Shown here: positions 17,001 to 24,913 of the stretch, piece by piece
Layout: every line of letters starts with the position of its first letter
Numbering within the stretch: the stretch's first letter is position 1
Assembly: GCF_018282095.1 (NCBI RefSeq)
Contig: NZ_CP074126.1
Coordinates: 2,304,501-2,368,500 of the forward strand
Source of the DNA: Pseudovibrio brasiliensis
Lineage (GTDB): Bacteria > Pseudomonadota > Alphaproteobacteria > Rhizobiales > Stappiaceae
Length of the DNA: 64,000 nucleotides
Direction: 5' to 3'
Notes under the pieces: generated by a model
What the model was told of the DNA's origin: nothing
The model's input: the letters and a program-made list of their open reading frames with translations, nothing else
The model's database searches: none
Made by a program: the position numbers and the translations under genes

Positions 17001-17596
17001 TTGTTGTCAAGAGTGAGACTGCCGACAGTTGCTGTGATGCCAGAACCACCTTGTCCGCCAGAGCCAACGTTGTAGCCACTATCGCCACCATCACCACCGC
17101 GTAAGGTTACACCAGAGCTCACGACTATATCGCCTGTCATTTGAACAGCGTCACCGCCACCGCCGCCGCCGCCGCCTTGGCCGGAACCCACTCCAGAACC
17201 ACCTCCACCACCGGCTCCCGCATTCAGGCCATTTCCACCATTGCTTAACGAGCCAGATCCACCGCCTCCAATGCCTCCAGTGCCGTCGCCGCCAACACCT
17301 GCCGGAGAGCCGAGATCAGCTCGGCCAGCATTTGACGCGGAAGGATTAGAAGTAAGCGAGCCTCCATTCGCACCACTCATGTCAGCAAGGAAGCCGCCAC
17401 CCGCTCCACCGCCGCCAGCATACATGTTAGTGTTGATGGTTCCGGAAGTTGCTAGTCCATTAGCACCATCTCCGCCAGCGTAAGACCAGCTCACAGATGC
17501 TGCTCCTCCTTTTCCACCCGCATGAGCTGAAGGAGAAAGCGCTACGAATGCAATTGCAGTTGTTCCGAAAAGTTTGAGAGTAAACGAAGACGGCAT
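14045..17596 (-). CDS. Large autotransporter (type Va secretion) with PATR repeats
   Basis: 1183 aa from ATG 17596 (GGAG 10 bases upstream; a longer form from 17650 is less likely). Signal peptide LKLFGTTAIAFVALSPSAHA, then an extremely Gly-rich stretch (about residues 30-200), a beta-helix-like passenger, and at least four passenger-associated transport repeats of the form GTLILSGANSYTGGT / VEAGTLQGD between about 380 and 640. The last 280 or so residues form an autotransporter beta-barrel ending LSFEF with the terminal Phe needed for outer-membrane insertion. It exports its own passenger to the surface, likely for adhesion or aggregation. It sits inside the att-bounded element as cargo. Confidence 0.9.
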   Translation of the reverse strand: MPSSFTLKLFGTTAIAFVALSPSAHAGGKGGAASVSWSYAGGDGANGLATSGTINTNMYAGGGGAGGGFLADMSGANGGSLTSNPSASNAGRADLGSPAGVGGDGTGGIGGGGSGSLSNGGNGLNAGAGGGGGSGVGSGQGGGGGGGGDAVQMTGDIVVSSGVTLRGGDGGDSGYNVGSGGQGGSGITATVGSLTLDNNGNIAGGDGGESKNHRSANGGIAVNLIGGPYTIKNTGQIQGGNSLRVHSGGSTGSGAVGIKGSELTIINSGSIFGGLNANNQRANAVEFTGGTNSFTHTAGSIVEGNVDATAGTNDTFALGGSVDSSFNASLIANNAQYRGFENYKKTGASTWTLTGFGNQDWTIQQGVLEGNSNNIQGNVVVEADANLRFNQSNTGTYTGAISGAGGLTKTGNGTLILSGANSYTGGTKVEAGTLQGDITSLNSHINTAANTSVVFDQDTNGHYLAIMWGAGSLVKEGSGTLILSGYNSYTGGTVINEGKVQGDAKTLQGDIHTAANTHAVFAQNIDGTYDGNLSGAGSLVKTGGGTLTLSGTNTYSGGTLINDGLLSVSDMAQLGTGDVVLNGGTFQTTGNSDLTVDSFDLDSAGGELDVSSKSLALTGDISSTGELEKSGTGKLVLDGASNSVGGGTTVENGALIVGSSFGKSGVELISDVKVESSGVLGGHGTIKGNVTNNNGRIAPGNSIGVTTINGDYSGTGTLEIEVEGDTKLADKLVVNGNVDVSDTVLDLVLTPADKADWSLDPTGPFIIVENDGTDAITGEFSSIENNLLFLNATLDYEAGTDSNDIELTLLRNDIDFASAARTTNQKASAEVVQRLGSGSAVYNALIGTVTDETAAQAAFDSLSGEINASARGVLIENSRFVRNAVNDRLHTSAAQARKTAGAETAQLGLLTLWNMSYGSWGEAKRNGNTAALDHSTGGVLFGVDSDAFSNLRVGLTGGYSRSSMDADDRASEATADTYTFGGYAGTQVNGFAVRTGAAVSWHQIDTERSVSISGGAFTDKLEADQNAATLQAFGELGYAFDFGATTLEPFAGLAHVHLISRSFAEDGGAAALSAGDQSTDVTFTTLGLRAASEFTLGGANLTARGVVGWQHASTDTVNFTQSFASGGSAFTVEGSPIAKDIGILEAGFDLAVNERTQFGLSYAGQLAAGNSKHGVNARLSFEF

Positions 17597-17968
17597 GAAA
17601 ATTGCGCTCCAAAATGCATGTGTATGGAATAAAAATAATTGCAAAAACAACTACTGCAATTTTTAATTGATTAAAATAGCTACAGGAAATTTAATTAGAA
17701 GATATCCTCTACTTGAGAGGCGGTCCAAACTTGTGACGTTAAGACATGAAGCCGGTAATATTGCCTTGGTAAACAAAGCAAGCTTCGTAGCGCCCTCTTG
17801 AGTGAGTGCTGTAGGTTAAGGGCTCTACGATCAGATTACAGAGACAATCGGCGCTCAAAATCTGTTAGGGATCGGCCTCAAATTCGCTAGAGTTTTCAAA
17901 AGGCCCATATTTGGCATTTTTGCCCCTAACATTCGCTAAAACCCGCAGAAACCCTAGATTTCGCGAAA

Positions 17969-17986
17969 CCTGCAGGGATCGCCACT
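17969..17986 (+). repeat. attR core (18 bp)
   Basis: CCTGCAGGGATCGCCACT, identical to the tRNA-Arg 3' end copy. Only this short piece of the tRNA is duplicated here; the sequence before it (TTTCGCGAAA) is not tRNA-like. Confidence 0.88.
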
Positions 17987-18222
17987 TTTCTCTCCCCAAA
18001 ATCAAAACGACTGCAACTCACATTGCCATCAATGGCGATGTAGAAACCGCTTTCTCCGTTTTTGCACCTAAAGAGTAAATTCATCTCATCAGTTGAGCAG
18101 TGCAGCTTTGTATTGCACGATTGCGAAGCTCGTTGAAATCGGCAGTTTTGAACCTCTCAAAACCCCAGCAAAACTGAAGAGAGATAAGGTGTTCAATCCG
18201 CCGCAGTTTTAATAAATTCCTC

Positions 18223-18232
18223 TAATAGATCA
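18223..18232 (+). promoter_or_regulatory. BioR-like operator ahead of bioB
   Basis: TAATAGATCA agrees at 8 of 10 positions with the alphaproteobacterial BioR consensus as I recall it (TTATAGATAA type). It lies about 60 bp before the preferred bioB start. No bioR gene is in the window. Confidence 0.4.
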
Positions 18233-18294
18233 TTGTGCACGCCACATTTTTGCTGTATTTGACGGCAAAACACGCCCTAGGGGAAATCAACGAG

Positions 18295-19296
18295 TTGAAC
18301 TGCGTGCAAAATTCATCAGAAATCCGTACTAACTGGACACGTGAAGAGGCTGAAGCCCTTTACAACCTGCCGTTTAATGACCTGCTGTTTAAAGCTCACT
18401 GCGTTCATCGCGAGCATTTTGACCCCAACGAGGTCCAGCAGAGCCAGCTCTTGAGCATCAAGACAGGCGGTTGCCCGGAAGATTGTGCTTATTGCAGTCA
18501 GTCCGCTCGCAACAACACCGAGCTTTCCGCTTCAAAGATGCTTGAAGTACAGATGGTGCTTGAAGAAGCCAAGAAGGCGAAGGAAAGCGGTGCGACCCGT
18601 TATTGCATGGGTGCTGCATGGCGTTCTCCGAAAGACCGCGACATGCGCGCCATTGAAATGATGGTGGAAGGCGTCAAAGAGCTCGGCATGGAAAGCTGCA
18701 TGACACTTGGCATGCTGACCCCTGAGCAGATCCTGCGCCTGAAAGATGCCGGGTTGGATTATTACAACCACAACATCGACACCTCTGAGCGCTACTACAG
18801 CGAGATCATTACAACACGTAAGTTCTCCGACCGTATCGACACTCTCAATCTGGTGAAGGAAGCGGGCATCAAGGTATGTTCCGGTGGCATCGTCGGCATG
18901 GGCGAAAAAGACATGGACCGCCTCGACATGCTGGTCTCCCTGGCCACATTGGACGAGCATCCGGACAGTGTGCCGATCAACATGCTTATCCCGATTGAGG
19001 GCACGCCGCTTCAGGATGCTGAGCCGGTTGATCCAATCGACTTCGTTCGTCTGATCGCTGTTGCCCGCATCATGATGCCAAAATCCCATGTACGCCTGTC
19101 CGCAGGCCGTACGGAAATGTCTGATGAAACGCAGGCCATGAGCTTCTTTGCAGGTGCAAACTCCATCTTCAAAGGCGACACGCTGCTCACCACAGACAAC
19201 CCTGAAGACTCCAAGGACGCAGCTCTGTTCAGACGCCTTGGCATCCGCCCAATGGGGCTGAAGAGCTGTGCGGCTGCCCATGAGCCTGCTGAATAA
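18295..19296 (+). CDS. bioB: Biotin synthase
   Basis: 333 aa from TTG 18295, chosen because AGGGG lies 11 bases upstream; GTG 18304 or GTG 18235 are alternatives. Radical SAM enzyme that inserts sulfur into dethiobiotin. The radical SAM Cys motif is in [17 protein letters not shown]; later Cys residues in [17 protein letters not shown] and [12 protein letters not shown] and the Arg in VRLSAGR bind or serve the 2Fe-2S cluster. First gene of bioBFDAZ; its end overlaps bioF. Substrate comes from BioD, so the operon covers the whole ring-assembly pathway. Confidence 0.96.
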   Translation: MNCVQNSSEIRTNWTREEAEALYNLPFNDLLFKAHCVHREHFDPNEVQQSQLLSIKTGGCPEDCAYCSQSARNNTELSASKMLEVQMVLEEAKKAKESGATRYCMGAAWRSPKDRDMRAIEMMVEGVKELGMESCMTLGMLTPEQILRLKDAGLDYYNHNIDTSERYYSEIITTRKFSDRIDTLNLVKEAGIKVCSGGIVGMGEKDMDRLDMLVSLATLDEHPDSVPINMLIPIEGTPLQDAEPVDPIDFVRLIAVARIMMPKSHVRLSAGRTEMSDETQAMSFFAGANSIFKGDTLLTTDNPEDSKDAALFRRLGIRPMGLKSCAAAHEPAE

Positions 19297-20419
19297 GCAT
19301 CAGGGTGCGCTGGAGCGTCTGGCGGAACGGGGGAGATCCCGTTCCCTGCTCAAAGCGCATGGCTGCGATTTCTCATCCAACGACTATCTGGCGCTGACAA
19401 CAGCGCCAGAATTGCGTTTGGCAGCAGAAAATGCGCTGAAACGTGGCGTTGGCATGGGGGCTGGCGGCTCACGTCTGCTACGCGGCAATGATCCTGAACA
19501 TGAGGCACTGGAAGAAGAAGCTGCCAAGCTCTTTGGGGCTGAGCGGACCTTGTTCTTCGGTGGCGGCTACAACGCCAATCTGGCCATGTTCTCCACACTT
19601 CCTCAAAATGGCGATCTGGTGCTGCACGACAGCCTGATCCACGCCAGCGCACATGATGGAATAAAGCTGGGCTCCGCTCAGTCCATGGACTTTCGCCACA
19701 ATCAGGTGGAAGACGCGCAGGACCGCATTAGGCAGTGGCGTGAGCAGGGTGGCACGGGCCGCATTTGGCTGGCCTGCGAAAGCCTTTACAGCATGGATGG
19801 CGACCAGGCGCCGATCAAGGAGCTGGTGGAGCTAGCCGATCAGCACGATGCTTTCCTGCTGGTTGATGAGGCCCATGCAACCGGCGTTCTGGGTGAGGGT
19901 GGTCGAGGTCTGGCAGCTGAGTTTGAAGGCCGTGAAAACGTTATTTCACTGCACACCTGCGGCAAAGCACTGGGTGCATCCGGCGCTCTTGTGTGTGGTC
20001 CATCGGTCATGATCGACTATCTCATCAACCGTGCCCGCGCTTTCATCTACGCCACGGCACCATCTCCACTGGTCGCTGCCATCGTCCGCGCCTCTTTGCA
20101 ACTGGTGCAGAACCAGCCGCAGCGCCGGGCGCAACTGGCAGATCTGGTCAGCCATGCAAACGCGGAGATGGAACGTCTGTGCGGTCAAAAGGGCAGCGGA
20201 ACGCACATTCTGCCGTTCTTGATTGGCGATGACAAACGCACCATGCGTATCGCGAAGGCCCTGCAGGAAACCGGTTACGACATCCGCGGCATTCGCCCGC
20301 CAACCGTTCCGCGTGGTACCTCCCGTCTACGTATTGCTTTGACCTTGCACGCCAGCAAGGCTGACGTATCCAGCATGTTTGACGTGCTTGCAGAAGAAAT
20401 AGATCTGGTTCCGTCATGA
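19280..20419 (+). CDS. bioF: 8-amino-7-oxononanoate synthase
   Basis: 379 aa from ATG 19280, overlapping the end of bioB by 17 bp. PLP-dependent enzyme condensing pimeloyl-thioester with alanine. Family features: [10 protein letters not shown] near residue 35, [32 protein letters not shown] with the PLP-contacting Asp and His, and the PLP Lys in [13 protein letters not shown]; Arg-rich end [10 protein letters not shown]. Overlaps bioD by ATGA, so translation is coupled along the operon. Confidence 0.95.
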   Translation: MSLLNKHQGALERLAERGRSRSLLKAHGCDFSSNDYLALTTAPELRLAAENALKRGVGMGAGGSRLLRGNDPEHEALEEEAAKLFGAERTLFFGGGYNANLAMFSTLPQNGDLVLHDSLIHASAHDGIKLGSAQSMDFRHNQVEDAQDRIRQWREQGGTGRIWLACESLYSMDGDQAPIKELVELADQHDAFLLVDEAHATGVLGEGGRGLAAEFEGRENVISLHTCGKALGASGALVCGPSVMIDYLINRARAFIYATAPSPLVAAIVRASLQLVQNQPQRRAQLADLVSHANAEMERLCGQKGSGTHILPFLIGDDKRTMRIAKALQETGYDIRGIRPPTVPRGTSRLRIALTLHASKADVSSMFDVLAEEIDLVPS

Positions 20420-21054
20420 CACAACCAATCATTGTTACTGGTACAGACACCGGCATCGGCAAAACAATCTTTTCTGCAGCGCTGACACAGGCTCTTTCTG
20501 CTACCTACTGGAAACCTGTCCAGTCTGGCCTAGAAGAAGAAACAGATACGCAGGCCGTCACGCGCCTCACAGGCTGCACGGCTCTGCCAGAAACATACCG
20601 CCTGCAAATCCCGGCATCTCCGCACTTTTCTGCAGAAGAAGAAGGCGTCCTGATTGATGTCAAGAACCTGACTTTGCCTGAGGTTGATGGTCCTTTGATA
20701 GTCGAAGGGGCAGGCGGCCTTATGGTTCCGCTCTCCCGCGAGACGCTTTACATTGACCTTTTCAAAAAGTGGCAGGCGCCCATTGTGCTGTGTGCACGCA
20801 CTGGTCTTGGCACCATCAATCACAGCCTGCTTTCCATTGAAGCGCTGCGAGCCCGTGGCTGCAATCTGCTTGGCATCGTGTTCATTGGCGATGAAGTGGC
20901 AGATTCGGAGCGCACCATCGCAGAGTACGCAGACGTCAAAAAACTTGGCCGCTTGCCGCTGCTGAAAGACATCACCCCAGAAACAATAAGAACAGCGTTT
21001 GCTGAGAACTTCTGTCTGGAAGATTTTCGCGCGCAAACCGGGGAGACCGCTTAA
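20416..21054 (+). CDS. bioD: Dethiobiotin synthetase
   Basis: 212 aa; start overlaps the bioF stop (ATGA). ATP-dependent carboxylase closing the ureido ring. N-terminal P-loop variant GTDTGIGKT, then KPVQSGL with the substrate-binding Lys, VEGAGGLMVPL as the second nucleotide/Mg site, and ARTGLGTINHSLL. Length is near the usual 220-230 aa. Ends TAATG with bioA. Confidence 0.95.
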   Translation: MTQPIIVTGTDTGIGKTIFSAALTQALSATYWKPVQSGLEEETDTQAVTRLTGCTALPETYRLQIPASPHFSAEEEGVLIDVKNLTLPEVDGPLIVEGAGGLMVPLSRETLYIDLFKKWQAPIVLCARTGLGTINHSLLSIEALRARGCNLLGIVFIGDEVADSERTIAEYADVKKLGRLPLLKDITPETIRTAFAENFCLEDFRAQTGETA

Positions 21055-22313
21055 TGTCCAAGAGCTCACCGATCTGGCATCCGTTCACCCAGCACGCCGT
21101 GCTGCAGGAAATGACCAAGATTACCGGCGGCTCCGGCGCTTATCTGACCAAGGCTGACGGTGAAAAGCTGCTGGATGCCATCGCATCCTGGTGGGTCGTC
21201 ACCCATGGCCACTGCCATCCGCACGTCATTGGCGCCATCAAAGAGCAGGCCGATAAGCTGGATCAGGTGATCTTCGCAGGCCATACTCACGAGCCTGCCG
21301 AGCGTTTGGCCCAGCAACTGCTGAACTGCACACCAGATGATCTGGATTACGTGTTCTTCTCCGACAGCGGTTCCACCAGTGTGGAAGTAGCGCTGAAGAT
21401 GGCACTCGGCTATTGGCACCATCTGGGTGAAAACCGCCAGCGCATCATCGTGTTGGAAAACAGCTATCACGGCGATACCATCGGCACCATGTCCGTTGGC
21501 GAACGCGGCGTTTTCAACCAGCCTTACAATCCGCTGCTGTTTGATGTGGCCAAAGTTCCGTTCCCGTCTGCGGGCAATGAGCAAGCCACAATCGATGAGC
21601 TAGAAAAGCTCTGCGCCCAAGGTGATGTTGCCGCCTTTATTGTCGAGCCGTTGGTTCTGGGCGCGGGGGGCATGCTCATGTACTCCGCAGAAACGCTGCG
21701 TGCGCTCTATGAGATCTGCAAAAAGCACAATACGCTTTTCATTGCCGATGAAGTGATGACTGGCTGGGGCCGCACTGGCAAGCTGTTCGCCTGTGAGTAC
21801 GCCCAGATCACGCCAGACATCGCCTGCTATTCCAAGGGCCTGACCGGCGGATCTCTACCACTTGCGGTCACCATGTGCTCCTCAGAGATCTATGATGAGC
21901 ATTACTCGACAGACAGAAGCAAAACCTTCTTCCATTCCAGCTCCTACACAGCAAACCCAATTGCGTGTGCCGCGGCAGTTGCCAATCTGGAGATCTGGGA
22001 GAACGAACCTGTCTATGAGCGCATTGAAAAGCTCATTGAAATGCAGGCAGCTGGTCTGGCGCGCTTTAAGGATGACGACCGCTTCACCAACATCCGTCAA
22101 ACCGGCACCATCGCCGCTATGGATATTAACGTGAAAGATCACGGTTATCTGTCCGATGTTGGTCCGCGCCTCTATGAGTTCTTTAAGTCAAAGAACCTGC
22201 TTCTGCGCCCATTGGGCAACACCCTCTATTCCATGCCGCCTTATTGCGTAACGCAAGAGGATATCAACCAGATCTACGACGCAATTGCCGAGGCCGCTGA
22301 TGAACTCCTGTAA
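21054..22313 (+). CDS. bioA: Adenosylmethionine-8-amino-7-oxononanoate aminotransferase
   Basis: 419 aa; ATG overlaps the bioD stop. Class III PLP transaminase converting KAPA to DAPA with SAM as amino donor. It opens with IWHPFTQHAVLQ, the BioA signature, followed by DAIASWWVVTHGHCHP, the PLP-phosphate region FFSDSGSTSVEVALKMA, IADEVMTGWGRTG with the Asp, and the PLP Lys in CYSKGLTGGSLPLAVT. Overlaps bioZ by 14 bp. Confidence 0.96.
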   Translation: MSKSSPIWHPFTQHAVLQEMTKITGGSGAYLTKADGEKLLDAIASWWVVTHGHCHPHVIGAIKEQADKLDQVIFAGHTHEPAERLAQQLLNCTPDDLDYVFFSDSGSTSVEVALKMALGYWHHLGENRQRIIVLENSYHGDTIGTMSVGERGVFNQPYNPLLFDVAKVPFPSAGNEQATIDELEKLCAQGDVAAFIVEPLVLGAGGMLMYSAETLRALYEICKKHNTLFIADEVMTGWGRTGKLFACEYAQITPDIACYSKGLTGGSLPLAVTMCSSEIYDEHYSTDRSKTFFHSSSYTANPIACAAAVANLEIWENEPVYERIEKLIEMQAAGLARFKDDDRFTNIRQTGTIAAMDINVKDHGYLSDVGPRLYEFFKSKNLLLRPLGNTLYSMPPYCVTQEDINQIYDAIAEAADELL

Positions 22314-23292
22314 GGATCGCGGCGGACTGATCGGTTTTGGGCACTACGCCCCGCAAAGACGTGTGGCAAACGCAGAAATCGAGCAGGATCTGGGCCTTGA
22401 AGAGAGCTGGATTGAGCGCCGCACAGGCATTCGCGCACGTCGCTATGTGGCGCCAGATCAGGCGCTGACAGACATCGCTCTGCCAGCGGCACAAATGGCC
22501 ATCGAAGATTCCGGCATCGACCCGTCCAAGATCGGTCTGACGCTGCTGGCCACCAGCACACCGGATCACCTGCTGCCACCATCCGCTCCGCTTCTGGTGC
22601 ACAAACTCGGGCTGCCGAACTCCGGCGGCATCGATATGGCAGGCGCGTGCGCCGGGTTCCTCTACGCACTCGCCATGGCCGATGCCTATGCCAAAACGCA
22701 GGGCATTGCTGTTCTGGTGGTCGCAGCCAACATCCTGAGCCGCCGTATCAATCCGGAAGAACGTGCAAGCCGCGTGCTGTTTGCCGATGCAGCAGGTGCA
22801 GTTGTGGTGACACCGCCAACGCAGGACGGGCAGGGCATCCTTGTTTCCGATCTGGCCTCAGATGGCGCTTACTACGATCTCATCAAGATCTCAGGGGGCG
22901 GCAGCCGCAATCCGTACCGACCGGATATGGATCCGAATGAATACCTGATGAGCCTGAAAGGCGGTCAGACCGTATTCGCCAAAGCAGTGAACACCCTCAC
23001 AGACTCTGCCATGAAGATTCTGGATAGGGCTGAGCTGAAACCATCTGATGTGGACCATTGGGCACCTCATCAGGCAAACTCCCGCATCATTCAGGCCGTC
23101 GGAACCAATCTTGGAATAAACGCGGACAAGACTCTGATGACTCTGGGGGAGTACGGCAACAGCTCTGCGGCAACGATCCCGTTCAGCCTCTCCAAATGCC
23201 GCGAAGAGCGCAGCTATAAGCCCGGCGACAAGCTGCTGTTGTCTGCCATTGGCGCCGGTTTCGTCAGCGGTTCTTTGCTGATCGGCATGTAA
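22300..23292 (+). CDS. bioZ: BioZ, FabH-like beta-ketoacyl-ACP synthase of biotin synthesis
   Basis: 330 aa from ATG 22300, inside the 3' end of bioA. It is a KAS III with the Cys-His-Asn triad visible: Cys in DMAGACAGFLYA (about residue 115), His in WAPHQANSRII, Asn in YGNSSAAT. Its last place in a bio operon is the arrangement known for BioZ of Agrobacterium and Brucella, which condenses glutaryl-CoA with malonyl-ACP to begin the pimeloyl moiety, replacing the BioC/BioH route. No bioC or bioH is in the window. A plain FabH duplicated into the operon is the alternative. Confidence 0.88.
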   Translation: MNSCKDRGGLIGFGHYAPQRRVANAEIEQDLGLEESWIERRTGIRARRYVAPDQALTDIALPAAQMAIEDSGIDPSKIGLTLLATSTPDHLLPPSAPLLVHKLGLPNSGGIDMAGACAGFLYALAMADAYAKTQGIAVLVVAANILSRRINPEERASRVLFADAAGAVVVTPPTQDGQGILVSDLASDGAYYDLIKISGGGSRNPYRPDMDPNEYLMSLKGGQTVFAKAVNTLTDSAMKILDRAELKPSDVDHWAPHQANSRIIQAVGTNLGINADKTLMTLGEYGNSSAATIPFSLSKCREERSYKPGDKLLLSAIGAGFVSGSLLIGM

Positions 23293-23300
23293 CAAAGGGC

Positions 23301-23329
23301 GCCCACTCGCGGTGGAGAAACGAGCGGGC
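23301..23329. terminator. Weak hairpin between bioZ and the YceI-cytochrome gene
   Basis: GCCCACTCG pairs with CGAGCGGGC with one mismatch, in a 57-bp gap between convergent genes. There is no T run, so termination is uncertain. Confidence 0.35.
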
Positions 23330-23349
23330 ACTGGCGCATCAAACCGCAG

Positions 23350-24291
23350 CTATTTTGATGCGCTGTCCAGATAAGCCAGCAGGTTCTCAATATCTGCTGG
23401 CTTCTTCAGGCCCGCAAAGGCCATACGGTTTTTCGGGATGAACTTCTTCGGCTTGGTGAGAAAATCAGTCAGGCTTTCCGCATCCCAGGTCACATCCGCA
23501 CTCGCCATAGCTTTGGAGTACTTGAAGCCCTCAACAGCACCGGCTTGGCTGCCAATCACGCCATAAAGGCTCGGTCCAACCTTGTTCTGTCCTTCCTTCA
23601 CGCTGTGGCAGGCTCTGCACTTCTTAAAAACCTTCTTGCCCGCCTTCACGTCACCTGCCAGCGCCACCTGAACCGGGGCTGCTACTGGTGCAGGCGCAGT
23701 AGCTGCCTGTTTGCCATCCGCATTCAAAACAAGGCGCAGCGTAACCGGCACAGTCCGCGTTATACCGTTCAGCTTGGCAAGCACCTTCAGCTGATCAACG
23801 CCAGCATTCAGGCCAGCCTCTTCTGTACCCAAAAACAGCATATCATTGGTGGTCGCCAAGACTTTGCTCTCACTGATCCGGGCAACAAACACTTCCGTTT
23901 CCAGCGGGACCTCGGTTCCCAGCAGATTCAGCGTAGCTTCCAGATCAACGACGGTTGTCTCACCCACGCCAAGCTTGTTCAACTCTGCCATATCCAGCTG
24001 CGCCGTCAGATCAGCCGCACCAATGCTTTGAAACACAATCTGGCGCATGCGCTCGTTGCGGATGTCGATGTTGGTTTCAACCGATCCCAGGTTAATTGCC
24101 AGCTGCAGCTTGCCGTCCTCAGACACTGTACCGGAAAGCTTCTCAAAACTGTTCACTTCGCCAACGGAATTCTTCTTGATTGTGCCGTAGGAAAGACGCG
24201 AGCTGTCGCTGTCGACTGTCCAGCCCTGTGCAAGAGCGCTGCCAGACAACAGTAAAAGCATCGCGGAGGTGCGGAAAAAGGATTTTACCAT
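23350..24291 (-). CDS. Periplasmic YceI-domain / cytochrome c fusion protein
   Basis: 313 aa from ATG 24291 (MVKSFFRTSAMLLLLSGSALA signal; AAGG upstream). Residues about 22-190 form a YceI-like lipocalin domain (WTVDSDSSRLSYGTIKKN at its start, LNGITRTVPVTL at its end), a fold known to bind isoprenoid quinones or lipids. An Ala/Pro linker (about 200-215) leads to a class I cytochrome c with the heme motif CRACH, GPSLYGVIG, and the axial Met in NRMAFAG. It may pass electrons between a bound quinone-like ligand and heme in the periplasm. Divergent from an ECF sigma gene that may control it. Confidence 0.85.
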   Translation of the reverse strand: MVKSFFRTSAMLLLLSGSALAQGWTVDSDSSRLSYGTIKKNSVGEVNSFEKLSGTVSEDGKLQLAINLGSVETNIDIRNERMRQIVFQSIGAADLTAQLDMAELNKLGVGETTVVDLEATLNLLGTEVPLETEVFVARISESKVLATTNDMLFLGTEEAGLNAGVDQLKVLAKLNGITRTVPVTLRLVLNADGKQAATAPAPVAAPVQVALAGDVKAGKKVFKKCRACHSVKEGQNKVGPSLYGVIGSQAGAVEGFKYSKAMASADVTWDAESLTDFLTKPKKFIPKNRMAFAGLKKPADIENLLAYLDSASK

Positions 24292-24376
24292 AGGTATGTC
24301 GCCTTCGTGATTTGATGTGATTGACGATTTTTGGTTGCTATCAAATGGGAAACACACGACAGCTGGCTTTTATTCG

Positions 24377-24913
24377 ATGCATTTTGGAAAAAAATATCCG
24401 AAGCGTTTTCAAAGTGATCTGATCACGGTGATGCCAAGACTCTGGCGCTTTGCGCTGTCGCTGGCCGGACAAAAGGATCTGGCCGACGATCTGGTGCAGG
24501 CCACATGCCTGCGTGCGTTGGAAAGGGAAAGCCAGTTTAAGGCCGGCTCAAACTTTGCCGCCTGGACGATGACCATCTGCCGGTCCATCTGGCTCAACAA
24601 AATGCGCAGCCAGCACCTCAGAAAGACCGGCCAGCTTGATGCTGCCGTCGAATCTGGCCTTATTGACCCGTCTCCATCTCCAGAAACGAATATTTTCGCC
24701 GCTGAAGTGTTTAAACAAGTGATGCAGCTGCCAGAAGGACAGCGTTCTGTGGTGGAACTTGTCTTTGTTGAGCAATTCACCTATCGCGAAGCAGCCGCAA
24801 TTTTGTGTATTCCTATTGGGACGGTCATGAGTCGATTATCTGCTGCCCGCAAAACACTGTCACCTTTGCAACAGGATCACGCCAACCAGATGAAGAAAGG
24901 AGAGCTGGCATGA
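24377..24913 (+). CDS. ECF-type RNA polymerase sigma factor
   Basis: 178 aa from ATG 24377; a GTG at 24317 is in frame but leaves no room for the divergent promoter. Sigma region 2 is in MPRLWRFALSLAGQKDLADDL and the following AAWTMTICRSIWLNKMR; region 4 is LPEGQRSVVELVFVEQF, then TYREAAAILCIPIGTVMSRL with the helix-turn-helix. Overlaps the next gene (ATGA), a membrane anti-sigma factor, a standard ECF pairing. The trigger is unknown. Confidence 0.9.
   Translation: MHFGKKYPKRFQSDLITVMPRLWRFALSLAGQKDLADDLVQATCLRALERESQFKAGSNFAAWTMTICRSIWLNKMRSQHLRKTGQLDAAVESGLIDPSPSPETNIFAAEVFKQVMQLPEGQRSVVELVFVEQFTYREAAAILCIPIGTVMSRLSAARKTLSPLQQDHANQMKKGELA

Larger units (their letters stand above)
7529..17986. 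mobile_element. P2-like prophage remnant with cargo genes, integrated at tRNA-Arg
   Basis: The element is bounded by direct repeats of CCTGCAGGGATCGCCACT at 7529-7546 (inside and just past the tRNA 3' end) and 17969-17986. The integrase gene lies just inside the tRNA end and points toward it, the usual tyrosine-recombinase arrangement. Inside are tail genes in P2 order (tape measure, U, X, D), lysis genes, and two cargo genes on the minus strand. No replication, repressor, capsid, portal or terminase genes remain, and the integrase and tape-measure remnants abut, so an internal deletion removed most of the phage. It should not form particles on its own. Confidence 0.88.
17597..18294. other. 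Intergenic region spanning the right end of the element
   Basis: Contains the putative autotransporter promoter region, the attR copy at 17969-17986 and, to its right, host sequence originally downstream of tRNA-Arg. No gene is supported. The host part leads into the bioB promoter area. Confidence 0.5.

Noticed and set aside
18532-19281. 249-codon frame antisense to bioB
   Set aside because: Shadow of a strongly conserved gene; no ribosome site or homology. Similar long antisense frames in acnB, nosZ and speA were dismissed for the same reason.
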